The notes under the pieces: generated by a model | Databases searched by the model: none | Told to the model about the DNA's origin: nothing | What the model saw: the letters and a program-made list of their open reading frames with translations, nothing else | From: Chryseobacterium indoltheticum | GTDB taxonomy: Bacteria > Bacteroidota > Bacteroidia > Flavobacteriales > Weeksellaceae | Length of the DNA: 64,000 bases | NCBI RefSeq assembly: GCF_003815915.1 | Contig: NZ_CP033929.1 | Coordinates: forward strand, 1,674,001-1,738,000 | Direction: 5' to 3' | In this document: piece after piece, positions 1-8,619 of the stretch | Layout of the letters: each line of letters begins with the position of its first letter | How positions within the stretch are numbered: the stretch's first letter is position 1 | Position numbers and translations under genes: made by a program

Positions 1-693
1 TGATTCGTACCGTCAAAAAACTGGAAAGAAACAATAAATTAAGGATTAGAGAAAAAAGAATTTTTTGCTGATATTTTTAGGTGAAATTTAACACAATTTG
101 GGCCACAAGCTTTCTATTAATTAATAATATGGAATTAAATCATGATGGACGATATATTTTTTAATGATCTGAGGAAAAAATTTTATTCGGAAAATAGACA
201 GAAGCGATACACTGAGGATATTTTAGGATTTAAAAAATGATTGATGAAAATTAAGGCCGAGTAAAATCTCATTCAATTCTAGATTCCGATTGGAAGGCGC
301 TCAGCGAGGTAGAAGTACTGAAAGTGTCATCAGTATTTTCATTATTCATATAAACAGGTATGCCAACGGATATTCGCATACTTCAATAGCCGTATCTAAG
401 TTCTCAACGCATGGCGATTTCGTTTATCTTATTAACATTCAAGCCTTTGGGAAAATGAAGATAATCGAGCTTATCAGTATGAATGTTCATGATGACTCAG
501 ATGGCGTGCAAGTAATTTCCAGACTTCAATCTAACGGGTAGGTAGCTATAGTCTGTGACACCTTCGTTGATTTATAAAATACCATCAAAATATCTTCGGA
601 AGGTAATCAAGATTTTTTACTCTGGGATTGGCGTGTTCGCAAAGTTTCCGGAGGATGTGGATGTTTTTTGTTGGATGATTTAACTTTAAAATA
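1..693. other. Gene-poor left edge of the window
   Basis: No convincing complete gene is seen here. Bases 3-71 on the plus strand could encode the last 22 residues of a basic protein whose body lies outside the window. Bases 142-240 form a 32-codon plus-strand reading frame starting MMDDIFFNDLRKKF, which is protein-like but too short to support. An 83-codon frame at 290-541 has no recognisable features and no promoter. The stretch sits beside the replication module of a mobile element, so it may be eroded element DNA; that is inference. Confidence 0.4.
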
Positions 694-1512
694 TTAGTTC
701 CTATTAACAAGAATAGGATTAAGTCTAGCTACTTTTTCGATACCCCATTCAAAATACTGTTTTTCTTCTTCATCAAATAAATTGTTTGATTCAAGATAAG
801 CTTTCCGCTCAGTTAAATAATTTTCCATCTTTTTTGCTCTGTCATATGATTCAGCATCAATAATTAATTGGTTTAATTTTTCCTGTTCTTTTTCTATCTC
901 TCTTTTCTTCTCTTGCTCTAGTTCTCTTATAATCGCATCCTTGCGCCATCTTTCCTCCAACTGCAAGTGATATTCTCGCGAATATTCTGCGAATAACTCT
1001 GTATAGGCGACGACTCTGATCAACTTTTCTTCGAGAGGAGAATAGGATGTGTCTTTCCATTCTTTGCGATTCCATGTGTCTTCGTAGATCTGAACACATA
1101 ACACATCTGTCATCACAAAATCTCTTGATCTGTATGATCCGTTATCATTATCCTGATATTTCCCAATATTCCTCATACTGATATGAATTTCACGTCCGGA
1201 CATCAGAATAACATCATGACCATTAATATCCTTTGTAAATAAGTGTCCTCTGTACTCGAAGAGCTTTACCAATAAGTCAACTATGTTTAATGCTCTTGAT
1301 AAAGATTTTTTGTCAATTGATAAATGAAAAACTATGTTGTCTTTTGATTTTCTTTCCCAATAATGATTAGATGATTCAAACCAATTCTTGGTATTGGCAG
1401 TGATTTCGTGAGGAGATGTCAGTCTTTTGGAAATTGAAATCGGAGCTTTCTTATCACATTCAATTGCTTTTATTCGATCTTCAACTTCCTGTTTAGGTAT
1501 GGCTGTTAGCAT
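694..1512 (-). CDS. Hypothetical protein with charged coiled-coil C-terminal half
   Basis: A 272-residue soluble protein with no signal peptide or membrane segment. The first ~170 residues look globular; residues ~175-215 are dense in Glu, Lys and Arg and should form a coiled coil. The tail carries a pattern of the kind RAKKMENYL followed by EWGIEKVARLNPIL. I recall a similar layout (charged helix, then W/A-type repeats ending in a Leu-Asn/Asp-Pro motif) in uncharacterised bacterial proteins often found with mobile DNA, but I cannot name the family. It is divergently oriented to the HTH gene at 1847 and separated by about 330 bases. The reading frame is intact. Function is unknown; a DNA-associated role on the element is only a guess. 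Confidence 0.7.
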   Translation of the reverse strand: MLTAIPKQEVEDRIKAIECDKKAPISISKRLTSPHEITANTKNWFESSNHYWERKSKDNIVFHLSIDKKSLSRALNIVDLLVKLFEYRGHLFTKDINGHDVILMSGREIHISMRNIGKYQDNDNGSYRSRDFVMTDVLCVQIYEDTWNRKEWKDTSYSPLEEKLIRVVAYTELFAEYSREYHLQLEERWRKDAIIRELEQEKKREIEKEQEKLNQLIIDAESYDRAKKMENYLTERKAYLESNNLFDEEEKQYFEWGIEKVARLNPILVNRN

Positions 1513-1846
1513 TGTGAAATTTATAGTAATTAAAGATAATTATTTTTAGAAGATGCATTTCAGGGTTTGGATATTTTAGGGTGAAAATCAGTCTACTCAA
1601 AAAAGATGTAGATAATATAATTCAAATAATGGCTAGTTGTTCATTTCATTTAATTTTGTCTTCGATGTTCGGTATATAGTTAGTTTAAATAATAAATTCA
1701 ATTAAAAACGTTTGAAGCGTGATACCTTTTAATTCTCATACTAGTTATCAATCTTTTTCATAACTATTTAAACTTTACTTGTTTACTTGTATTGTGTATG
1801 TTGTTTTTCATGTTGACTTTTGTCCTGTCAAATCAATAATGAATTT
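1513..1846. other. Divergent intergenic region
   Basis: AT-rich spacer between the minus-strand hypothetical gene and the plus-strand HTH gene. It must hold both promoters, but I see no exact TAnnTTTG box that I would commit to. No gene or strong hairpin is visible. Confidence 0.35.
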
Positions 1847-2128
1847 ATGGAAAACGACATTATTATCCAGAAACTAAATCGTATTGAGAAGTTTATTTTC
1901 GGTTTAAAAGAAATTTTAAATGTAGAGGAGCTATCGGATTACACCGGCTTCACCAGGTCTTACATTTACAAGTTGGTACATACATCTCAAATTCCCTATT
2001 CGAAACCGGGTGGAAAAGTATTGTTCTTCGAAAGGAAAAAGATTGATTTGTGGTTATTGCAAAACAGCAGCAAATCAAGTTCGGAAATAGAAGCCGAAGC
2101 CTTATTGCATGTACAGTCAAAAAAATAA
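1847..2128 (+). CDS. Excisionase-family HTH DNA-binding protein
   Basis: A 93-residue protein with a MerR/excisionase-type helix-turn-helix (HTH_17): the stretch LSDYTGFTRSYIYKLVHTSQ forms the two helices, followed by the wing IPYSKPGGKVLFFERKKIDLWL, which is the typical signature of small Bacteroidetes excisionase-like proteins. I start it at the ATG giving MENDIIIQKL; an upstream in-frame start would only add a short unconserved segment. Such proteins act either as directionality factors for integrases or as regulators of mobile-element modules. It is the first gene of a plus-strand series that continues with a DUF3853 protein and replication genes, which fits a mobile element. No integrase is present in the window. 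Confidence 0.75.
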   Translation: MENDIIIQKLNRIEKFIFGLKEILNVEELSDYTGFTRSYIYKLVHTSQIPYSKPGGKVLFFERKKIDLWLLQNSSKSSSEIEAEALLHVQSKK

Positions 2129-2224
2129 TAGAAACAGTTAAAAATACCTGCTTTATATCGAAGGTTAGACGAGTCTCTTTGTAAATACAGCTCCAGTTAT
2201 CTTTAAAAATATAAATATGATGTC

Positions 2225-2479
2225 ATGAAAAAAATTGATCCTCAAACTCCAATATGGAAACTGACCGTTGAAGAATTTCTTTTACTGACAAAAGAAATCA
2301 GTGCAGAAAAAAAGTACGAATACGGACTTAAAGGCTTGGCGAAAATTCTTGGTTGTTCGGTTTCGAAAGCTTCTGAGGTAAAATCATCGGGCTTACTCGA
2401 TAAAGCAATAATTCAAAACGGAAATATCATTATTATCGATAAGGAGTTGGCTTTGCAGTTATTTGGAAAAAAGAACTGA
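2225..2479 (+). CDS. DUF3853 family protein
   Basis: An 84-residue protein beginning MKKIDPQTPIWKLTVEEFL, the hallmark start of the DUF3853 family of Bacteroidetes mobile elements. The middle (GLKGLAKILGCSVSKASEVK) is a short helix-turn-helix-like segment, so a DNA-binding role is probable; the family has no established function that I know of. It sits between the excisionase-like gene and the replication genes with a gap of only nine bases to the next frame, suggesting one transcript. Length is as expected for the family. Confidence 0.8.
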   Translation: MKKIDPQTPIWKLTVEEFLLLTKEISAEKKYEYGLKGLAKILGCSVSKASEVKSSGLLDKAIIQNGNIIIIDKELALQLFGKKN

Positions 2480-2488
2480 TGTATTATC

Positions 2489-3199
2489 TTGAACTTTTGG
2501 ATAAGTAAGAAGTCAAAACTCGGAGCGAACGTTGCAGCGATGTACGTTTATCTGTTAAAGACAGGATATGAAAACGGTAGATATGATTTTAAAGTTTCGG
2601 ATTTAACTCTGAGCAGCGATTTGAACCTGACAAGAAAAACAGTAAAATCAATTAAACAAAAACTTTTTGACCATGGTTTAATTATGTTTGAAACCAGAAA
2701 CGGACATCCAAGTTTTTACCGTTTGCTGTTGAATTATTCGATTGATGAGTTTGAAAAAAAAGTTGTAACCGAAGATCGTATCTCCGAATATTCCTTTTTT
2801 ACAGACGAGACAAATAATCTCTCGTCACATGATCCGTCAATGCAATATGAAAAAGATTTCCTGTCTACTCAGAATGATAATCCGGTCGAAACTGTGACAG
2901 CAAATCAAAATATTAACGACTTCAAACGACCTACATTGGAAGAATTTATAGGCCATGCAAAAACGTTCGATATCTATACATCTCATTTAGACGAAGCCAG
3001 TATTCTTAAGTACAGAGACTGGCTGGAAAATGAATGGAGAAATGCCGCAGACAGGCCGATCGCAGACTGGAAGCTTTCGTTAAAAAGCATACTTCCATTT
3101 CTCGCAATTAAGATCAATAACAATGAGCTTTCGGCGAAAATTATCTCTTTCACTGAAGTCCATAAAAAAGATCAAAGCAGTGATGTACATCGTAAATAA
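2489..3199 (+). CDS. Putative replication-associated winged-helix protein
   Basis: A 236-residue protein. The N-terminal ~85 residues (FWISKKSKLGANVAAMYVYL, then SSDLNLTRKTVKSIKQKL) look like the winged-helix domain found at the start of plasmid and phage replication or primosome proteins that read 'fixed or free' helix-turn-helix. The middle is low in conservation; the C-terminal ~90 residues (FKRPTLEEFIGHAKTFDIY onward) resemble the short helical module that closes many phage/ICE replication accessory proteins. The start is a TTG directly after the DUF3853 gene; the next in-frame ATG would cut into the winged helix. It lies 90 bases upstream of the putative initiator. Role in element replication is inferred from context. 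Confidence 0.6.
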   Translation: MNFWISKKSKLGANVAAMYVYLLKTGYENGRYDFKVSDLTLSSDLNLTRKTVKSIKQKLFDHGLIMFETRNGHPSFYRLLLNYSIDEFEKKVVTEDRISEYSFFTDETNNLSSHDPSMQYEKDFLSTQNDNPVETVTANQNINDFKRPTLEEFIGHAKTFDIYTSHLDEASILKYRDWLENEWRNAADRPIADWKLSLKSILPFLAIKINNNELSAKIISFTEVHKKDQSSDVHRK

Positions 3200-3290
3200 T
3201 TTCCGGCGACATAAATAAGGTACGCATATGCCAAAATTTAAAGATTGTCGACAAGCAGAAATCAAATGATAAAAATCAAATTTGTACACT

Positions 3291-4391
3291 ATGTCTTTTT
3301 ATGATAAAGATCTGAAACTCATCAGGAAAAAGTTTGAAAGCAGGAATGATCGTATTCCCGAACAAATAAGGTTGGGCAATCATTTTGTGGATGATTTTAT
3401 TTTTGGAGATTCTGAAGCTGCAGATATTCCAATTAATGCCCTCAGAGTAATCTTCAATATTATCATCATTATTGCAAACGAACAGTTTCGTCCCGAAGAC
3501 AGACCCAAGCAACTGTATCTTTTTGATGAAGAATTTGAAACGGACAACAATATTTTTGCATGCATAAAGATAAGGAATAATAAAATTTCTCCCAGCGGTT
3601 CTACAAAACAGGTCATTGATGCCTATGAATTTTTGACCAGATTTAAGATGGGCTGGTATAAATCTATGAATTCAAAAGGTAGGGAAATAAAGACCTTTGG
3701 AGGTCTTATATCCTCACCGAGTTATGACGAAAGAGGATACACCACATTTTTGATAAGCAGTTACTGGCTGAAAAAATTACTGGTGATACCCGAATACAAT
3801 TATATACTCTACAACCTGGTGTATAATATTCGAAATAACAAACACGTGATTTTCGCAATCTGGCTTGCAAAAATACCCGATCACGGAACTACAGTCAGAC
3901 TTTCTACACTGAATAAAAAATTTGGACTCAATTACAAATCTGCAAATGATTTTTGTTTTAAATTTTTGAAACCTGCCAAGACAAGTCTTCACAATTTTAA
4001 CAATCTGTCATTCAATTTCAAATATGCAAATGATTTAATTTCCATCATTCCTTATCAGATCAGATTACCCGCAGATCAGACTCGGGTAGTGAAGGATTCG
4101 GTAAAGCAGTCTGATATTACCAACAGATTGCGTTATCTGCGAAAGAGATATAATCTTCTTGACCAGGAAATGCAGCAATTCGAGTATCAATACAAAATGA
4201 TACCTCAAACAAGAGAAATGATAGAGAGAGCTTTTTCAGAGTTTAAAAGAACGTCACGAGCAGGGAAGGAGAAAACGACAGATTATGAGGGGATCAAATT
4301 CTTATACAAAATTCAGGAATTGATTATCAAGTTGTATAGAGAAACAAAAATGGGGAAGCTGCTGCCCAATGGTTATCCGGTTATTATGTAG
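3291..4391 (+). CDS. Putative replication initiator (Rep)
   Basis: A 366-residue protein with no signal peptide, starting MSFYDKDLKLIRKKF; an in-frame TTG nine bases upstream is a weaker start. Two stretches look like winged-helix units, one around residues 40-190 and a second around 190-290 (TTVRLSTLNKKFGLNYKSAN is a helix-turn-helix-like segment), the architecture of Rep_3/RepB-type initiators that bind iterons. The C-terminal part contains a basic helix (ITNRLRYLRKRYNLLDQEMQ). I cannot confirm the family by similarity, but the gene ends exactly where a set of eight direct repeats with a DnaA box begins, and a primase gene follows. That arrangement strongly suggests an iteron-binding initiator of a plasmid-like element. 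Initiators of this class commonly autoregulate through iterons; here the iterons lie downstream. Confidence 0.6.
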   Translation: MSFYDKDLKLIRKKFESRNDRIPEQIRLGNHFVDDFIFGDSEAADIPINALRVIFNIIIIIANEQFRPEDRPKQLYLFDEEFETDNNIFACIKIRNNKISPSGSTKQVIDAYEFLTRFKMGWYKSMNSKGREIKTFGGLISSPSYDERGYTTFLISSYWLKKLLVIPEYNYILYNLVYNIRNNKHVIFAIWLAKIPDHGTTVRLSTLNKKFGLNYKSANDFCFKFLKPAKTSLHNFNNLSFNFKYANDLISIIPYQIRLPADQTRVVKDSVKQSDITNRLRYLRKRYNLLDQEMQQFEYQYKMIPQTREMIERAFSEFKRTSRAGKEKTTDYEGIKFLYKIQELIIKLYRETKMGKLLPNGYPVIM

Positions 4392-4666
4392 TCGGATTTG
4401 CGCTCATTCGCACTTCGGAATTGCACTCATCTCAATTTCGGATTTGCACTCGTTTAACTTACAAATAGGAAGGAGATATATCGTCAACGAATCTCTTTTC
4501 GGAATTGCGCTCATCTTTCATAAATAATAATATAAGTTGTGGATAAGTATTGCCCTTATTACATCATAATTCGGAATTGCTGTCATGTAAAAGAGACTGT
4601 TTTCTCGGAAAAGTACTCATGTTTTGTTCGGATTTTCGCTCATGTCGATTTCGGAATTACACTCGG
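4392..4666 (+). repeat. Eight iteron-like direct repeats: probable replication origin
   Basis: Eight copies of a 16-base unit close to TCGGAATTGCACTCAT start at 4392, 4415, 4438, 4499, 4571, 4605, 4628 and 4651, all on the plus strand. The first three are exactly 23 bases apart and the last three are exactly 23 bases apart; the two central copies are spaced irregularly. The invariant part is TCGGA at the left and CTC or GTC near the right end. A perfect DnaA box and an AT-rich segment lie in the central gap. The block fills the space between the putative rep gene and the primase gene. This is the layout of an iteron-type origin; that it is still functional is inference. Confidence 0.75.
4538..4546 (-). 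promoter_or_regulatory. DnaA box within the iteron region
   Basis: The plus strand reads TGTGGATAA, the exact reverse complement of the consensus DnaA box TTATCCACA. It lies between iterons 4 and 5, in AT-rich DNA, which is where a host DnaA site is expected in an iteron origin. Confidence 0.7.
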
Positions 4667-4794
4667 TCAAAAATGATAACTAAGCCCTCTTTAGCGTAGG
4701 TTTGGACATTTTGTAAAACATAACTAAAAAAAAGAATAAAGTCTTTTCTATTTTAAAGAAACAGCAGATTGAGTAATTGCTTAAAAAGAAAAAA

Positions 4795-5634
4795 ATGAAT
4801 TGTGAAGAAGCCAAACAAAGAATTTCCATCAGAATGCTTTTAGAGTCGTTTAGTCTTTTCCCGGCCAAGGAAAATGGCAAATCTGCATTTTATTTTGCTC
4901 TGGACAGAGAAGAAAGAACACCAAGCCTTTTCGTAGATTATGTGAAAAATACTGCATTTGATTTTGGAACAGGAGTAAGCTACGACATCATTTCTATAAC
5001 GAGACAAATCAACAAATGTTCTGTGTCCGATGCTTTGAATTTTCTGGAAAATATAAATAGAATTTTGATAAGTGAAAAGCATTCTGGTTCGGAACAAATG
5101 GCACCTCGTTACAATATTAATAAAGTTTCTGAGATCCAGCATCCCGCATTGATCCGGTATTTAAAATCCAGGAGGGTGTCGGAGCAGAGTCATTGGGTCA
5201 GAGAAGTACATTATCAAATTAAAAGTAGAGCATATTTCGGTATAGGTTTTCAAAACAATTCCGGAGGTTTCGAGATCCGAAGCCCATATGCGAAAATATG
5301 TCTGGGAAAAAAAGATATAACGCTGCATAAAAATATGCTGAACAGTGAAAATGAAATTGTAATCTTCGAAGGCTTTTTTGATTTTCTGACCTACAAAAAA
5401 ATGATGACTGATAAGCTGGATTATTCCGATTGTCTCATTTTGAATTCAGTGACCATGCTTTTTAAAGCCCAAAATTTATTATCGGATTACAGGAAAATTT
5501 CACTTTTTCTAGATAATGATACCGCAGGTGAAAAAGCCAAGAATATCATTAAAAACACTTATGAAAATGTTGAGGACTGCTCTTTTATCTACAGAAATGT
5601 TAATGATCTTAATGAGTGGATCTGCAGTGAATAA
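4795..5634 (+). CDS. Toprim-domain DNA primase of a mobile element
   Basis: A 279-residue protein of the short primase type carried by Bacteroidetes conjugative elements. The N-terminal ~95 residues (CEEAKQRISIRMLLESF, then PSLFVDYVKNTAFDFGTG and the DALNFLE helix) match the CHC2-like module but lack the usual zinc-binding cysteine set. The C-terminal half is a Toprim fold: EIVIFEGFFDFLTYKK gives the conserved Glu-Gly and Asp, and LFLDNDTAGEKAKNII gives the Asp-x-Asp pair that binds the metal. I start at the ATG giving MNCEEAK; a TTG six codons upstream is possible. It would synthesise primers for element replication beside the iteron origin. The gene is intact. Confidence 0.8.
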   Translation: MNCEEAKQRISIRMLLESFSLFPAKENGKSAFYFALDREERTPSLFVDYVKNTAFDFGTGVSYDIISITRQINKCSVSDALNFLENINRILISEKHSGSEQMAPRYNINKVSEIQHPALIRYLKSRRVSEQSHWVREVHYQIKSRAYFGIGFQNNSGGFEIRSPYAKICLGKKDITLHKNMLNSENEIVIFEGFFDFLTYKKMMTDKLDYSDCLILNSVTMLFKAQNLLSDYRKISLFLDNDTAGEKAKNIIKNTYENVEDCSFIYRNVNDLNEWICSE

Positions 5635-5831
5635 ACTATGAGAATTTGTATTGCTTATTTATTGATGAACATTAATACGTCTGTAACTTGTTTATCTATG
5701 TAGTAAGAAGATCAAGATGATTACATTTCAATTACATACTGATTAGTATGATAAGTGTCATAAAAGAAAACAAATAAAACCAACCGGTACGTATGTAAAT
5801 TGTTATAATTTTGTATCAATAATTTGGGCAT
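5635..5831. promoter_or_regulatory. Element/cco boundary spacer with a TAnnTTTG box
   Basis: Spacer between the primase gene and ccoI. A TAATTTTG box at 5806-5813 fits the Bacteroidetes minus-7 consensus and lies 18 bases before the ccoI ATG. No attachment-site repeat could be recognised, although this should be near the border between the mobile element and the chromosome. Confidence 0.45.
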
Positions 5832-8282
5832 ATGATTGAAAACTGTTTTCACTGCGGGCTGGATATTCAAAAGATACGCATACCTTTTGATGAAAAGATT
5901 TTTTGCTGCAACGGCTGCAGATCGGTCTACGAAATATTGAACACCAATAATCTCACAAATTTTTACGAGTTAAACAAAAAAGCGGGAATTCGTCCGAGCG
6001 ATGAAAATATTTCTCAATTTGATTATCTTGATACTCCCGAAATATTTGCCAGGATTACCGACTTCTCGGAAGGAAGTACAAGTCTTGTTACTTTTAAGAT
6101 TCCTGTCATCCACTGTTCTTCCTGTATATGGTTATTGGAAAGCCTTCATATTTTGAATAAGGATGTAAAGTATTCTCAGGTAAACTTTACCCGTAAAACC
6201 GTCAAGGTTTCATTCAATCACAATAATTTGAAATTAAGTGAATTGGCAAAGTTTTTAACCAATTTGGGCTATAAGCCGGCAATAACTCTGGAAACCGCCG
6301 ATAAAAATGAAGATCATTTGGACAAATCACTGCTCGTAAAGTTTGCCATTGCGGGATTCGGTTTTGGAAACGGAATGTTTCTCGCATTTCCCGAATATAT
6401 CGGAGGTGAAGATTTTTGGATAGAGCACTACAAAGGTCTGTTTCGATTTTTAATGTTTATCCTTGCACTTCCCGTCGTGCTCTATTCGGCTTCCGATTAT
6501 TACAAATCTGCCTGGTACGGTTTGAAAAATAAGATCGTCAATATTGACGTTCCCATTGTTCTCGGGATTTTTGTGTTATTTGGACGAAGTGTCTATGAGG
6601 TTTTAACAGATTACGGTGCAGGATACTTTGATACTTTATGTGGACTTCTCTTCTTCATGCTTATGGGTAAAATGTTTCAGAAAAGAACATATAGTTCTCT
6701 GTCTTATGATCGAGACTATAAATCATTTTATCCGATTGCTGTCACTAAGGTTGATTTTGGAGGAAAGCAGGAAAATATTTTGTTGTCTGAGGTTAAAATA
6801 GGAGACAGAATTCTGGTCAGAAATCAAGAAATCATACCGGTTGATGCGGTTTTGATCAATGGAAACGGTAATATTGACAACAGTTTTATTACGGGAGAAA
6901 GTGAGAGCATCAGCAAGCAGCCGGGTGATAAAATCTATGCGGGTGGGAAACAGATCGGATCGTCTCTGGAATTGGAGGTGATTAAAAATGTAGATCAGAG
7001 TTATCTGACTCAGCTCTGGAACAAAGAGGCTTTTAAGAAGCATGAGACGGGACTGGATACTCTGATCAACGAAATCAGTAAATACTTTACGCTCATCATT
7101 GTCGGCATTGCAAGTATTGCCGGAATTTACTGGTACTTTATTGATCTGGAGAAAATGTATCAAGTGGTATCTGCAATCTTAATCATCGCTTGTCCATGTG
7201 CATTGGCTCTTTCTTCACCTTTTACTTTTGGGCATGTGATGAGAATCTTAGGTAGGAATAAATTTTACGTAAAAGATACACTGACGATTGAGAAAATTGC
7301 AAAATTGGATGCTGTTGTTTTTGACAAAACAGGCACTATTACTGAAAGGAAAAAAAACATTATTAAGTTTGAAGGTGATGAAATTAATGAATTTGATTTG
7401 CTGAATATAAAGACTTTACTTAAAAATTCAAATCACCCTCTATCAAAATCTCTATATGAATTTATTGATTGTGATGATCATTATTTTCCTGTCGAAAATT
7501 TTTCTGAAATCTCAGGAAAGGGATATCAAGCGTACATTAGAGGGAAATTATACATGATAGGGTCTGCCAAATATATTGGACAACCGTCAAAACATCATGA
7601 GACTGCAGTTTACATAAGTATAAATGGAACATTTATAGGGAATTTCGTATTTAAAAACGAATATCGTGCGAATCTTAAAGACTTGTTCGCCAAATTAAAC
7701 CTTTACAAGATATTCATTTTGAGCGGAGATAACTCTTCCGAAAAAATTCAGCTGAAAACCATCATCCCGAATGTTAGTTCCATGGCTTTTAATCAAAGTC
7801 CCGAAGATAAACTCAATTATATTCAAAAACTTCAGAATGACGGAATGAGAGTTGCCATGCTCGGAGACGGGCTGAACGATGCCGGAGCTTTGAAACAAAG
7901 TAATGTAGGTATTGCAGTATCCGACGATACCAACAGTTTCACACCTTCTTCCGATGTTATCATGAACGGAGACAAGGTTACCAGGCTTGATGATTATCTT
8001 AATGTTTGCAAAGGTTCGATAACTGTTGTGAAAATGACTTTCGGTATCAGTATTCTTTATAATATTGTGGGGTTGAGTTTTGCTGTTACAGGAAATATTT
8101 CACCTCTTATTGCGGCTATTCTGATGCCTATGAGTTCGATCACGGTTATTTCTTTTACAACTCTTTCGACCTGGATTCTGGGGCGGAAATATTTTAATAA
8201 AAAGCAGGCAAGAAAGTATGAAGACAATAACTTTAGTGAAACTGAAATTGTTCACAAAACTTCCGAAGCAGTTATCTTATAA
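5832..8282 (+). CDS. ccoI: CcoI/FixI-type copper-transporting P-type ATPase
   Basis: An 816-residue P1B-type ATPase that delivers copper during cbb3 cytochrome oxidase assembly in the inner membrane. The N-terminus has the family's extra metal-binding cluster (CFHCG near residue 5 and CCNGC near residue 28). An HMA-like domain follows with a CSSC pair near residues 95-98. Eight membrane helices are expected; the CPC copper site is seen in IIACPCALALSS near residue 453, the phosphorylation motif DKTGT near 497, an NHPLS motif near 537 and the hinge GDGLND near 677. The neighbours ccoS and ccoH support the CcoI assignment over a general copper exporter. The oxidase structural genes that normally follow are missing, so its present substrate pathway in this strain is uncertain. 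Confidence 0.92.
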   Translation: MIENCFHCGLDIQKIRIPFDEKIFCCNGCRSVYEILNTNNLTNFYELNKKAGIRPSDENISQFDYLDTPEIFARITDFSEGSTSLVTFKIPVIHCSSCIWLLESLHILNKDVKYSQVNFTRKTVKVSFNHNNLKLSELAKFLTNLGYKPAITLETADKNEDHLDKSLLVKFAIAGFGFGNGMFLAFPEYIGGEDFWIEHYKGLFRFLMFILALPVVLYSASDYYKSAWYGLKNKIVNIDVPIVLGIFVLFGRSVYEVLTDYGAGYFDTLCGLLFFMLMGKMFQKRTYSSLSYDRDYKSFYPIAVTKVDFGGKQENILLSEVKIGDRILVRNQEIIPVDAVLINGNGNIDNSFITGESESISKQPGDKIYAGGKQIGSSLELEVIKNVDQSYLTQLWNKEAFKKHETGLDTLINEISKYFTLIIVGIASIAGIYWYFIDLEKMYQVVSAILIIACPCALALSSPFTFGHVMRILGRNKFYVKDTLTIEKIAKLDAVVFDKTGTITERKKNIIKFEGDEINEFDLLNIKTLLKNSNHPLSKSLYEFIDCDDHYFPVENFSEISGKGYQAYIRGKLYMIGSAKYIGQPSKHHETAVYISINGTFIGNFVFKNEYRANLKDLFAKLNLYKIFILSGDNSSEKIQLKTIIPNVSSMAFNQSPEDKLNYIQKLQNDGMRVAMLGDGLNDAGALKQSNVGIAVSDDTNSFTPSSDVIMNGDKVTRLDDYLNVCKGSITVVKMTFGISILYNIVGLSFAVTGNISPLIAAILMPMSSITVISFTTLSTWILGRKYFNKKQARKYEDNNFSETEIVHKTSEAVIL

Positions 8283-8333
8283 TCAAAATGATCGATATAA
8301 GTGAGTTGAAGATTTTATAAAAAATTATACAGT

Positions 8334-8483
8334 ATGGATATTTTATATTTGATGATCTTGTGCAGTGTCTCTTTAGCTGTTGTTTTCCTGATTATCTTTA
8401 TTGTCAATGCACGACGTGGACAGTTTGAAGATGATGAGTCTCCTGCAGTGCGGATACTTTTTGATGACGAAATGAAGGAGTAG
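8334..8483 (+). CDS. ccoS: CcoS, cbb3-type oxidase assembly protein
   Basis: A 49-residue protein: one membrane helix (MDILYLMILCSVSLAVVFL and on) followed by a short cytoplasmic tail, NARRGQFEDDESPAVRILFD, in which the Gln-Phe/Tyr-Asp-Asp-x-x-x-Pro-Ala-x-Arg-Ile-Leu-x-Asp pattern is diagnostic for CcoS. It is required for cofactor insertion in cbb3 oxidases. It starts 51 bases after ccoI and ends about 14 bases before the ccoG remnant. Intact. Confidence 0.93.
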   Translation: MDILYLMILCSVSLAVVFLIIFIVNARRGQFEDDESPAVRILFDDEMKE

Positions 8484-8496
8484 ATCTTTTTAGTGA

Positions 8497-8609
8497 GGAT
8501 ATGTTGATTTGTCTAAACAAAACGTTGCCATCGGAGTTTACGACATGAAGGAAAATTGGTCGACTCTTATCAAACCTATTTTGATGGTCTTTTTATATTA
8601 AAGTTTTAA
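8497..8609 (+). pseudogene. ccoG: Frameshifted C-terminal remnant of ccoG
   Basis: Just after ccoS the DNA encodes GYVDLSKQNVAIGVYDMKEN in one frame and then, after a one-base shift, GKLVDSYQTYFDG-like sequence (LVDSYQTYFDGLFILKF) ending in a stop at 8607-8609, eleven bases before ccoH. Joined, this is the beta-strand end of CcoG, the ferredoxin-like membrane protein that in Bacteroidetes sits immediately upstream of ccoH. Only about 37 of the usual ~470 residues remain. The fused ccoNO and ccoP genes normally found between ccoS and ccoG are absent. I read this as the right edge of a deletion that began just after ccoS. Confidence 0.75.
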
Positions 8610-8619
8610 ATTTTAAATT

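Noticed and set aside
290..541. 83-codon plus-strand frame
   Set aside because: No recognisable protein features, no promoter and no conserved start context.
4392..4666. CRISPR-like appearance of regular repeats
   Set aside because: The units are only 16 bases, spacers are 7 bases or irregular, there are no cas genes, and a rep gene and DnaA box adjoin. Iterons explain it better.
6723..7163. 146-codon minus-strand frame inside ccoI
   Set aside because: Antisense to an intact P-type ATPase with all motifs; a shadow frame.
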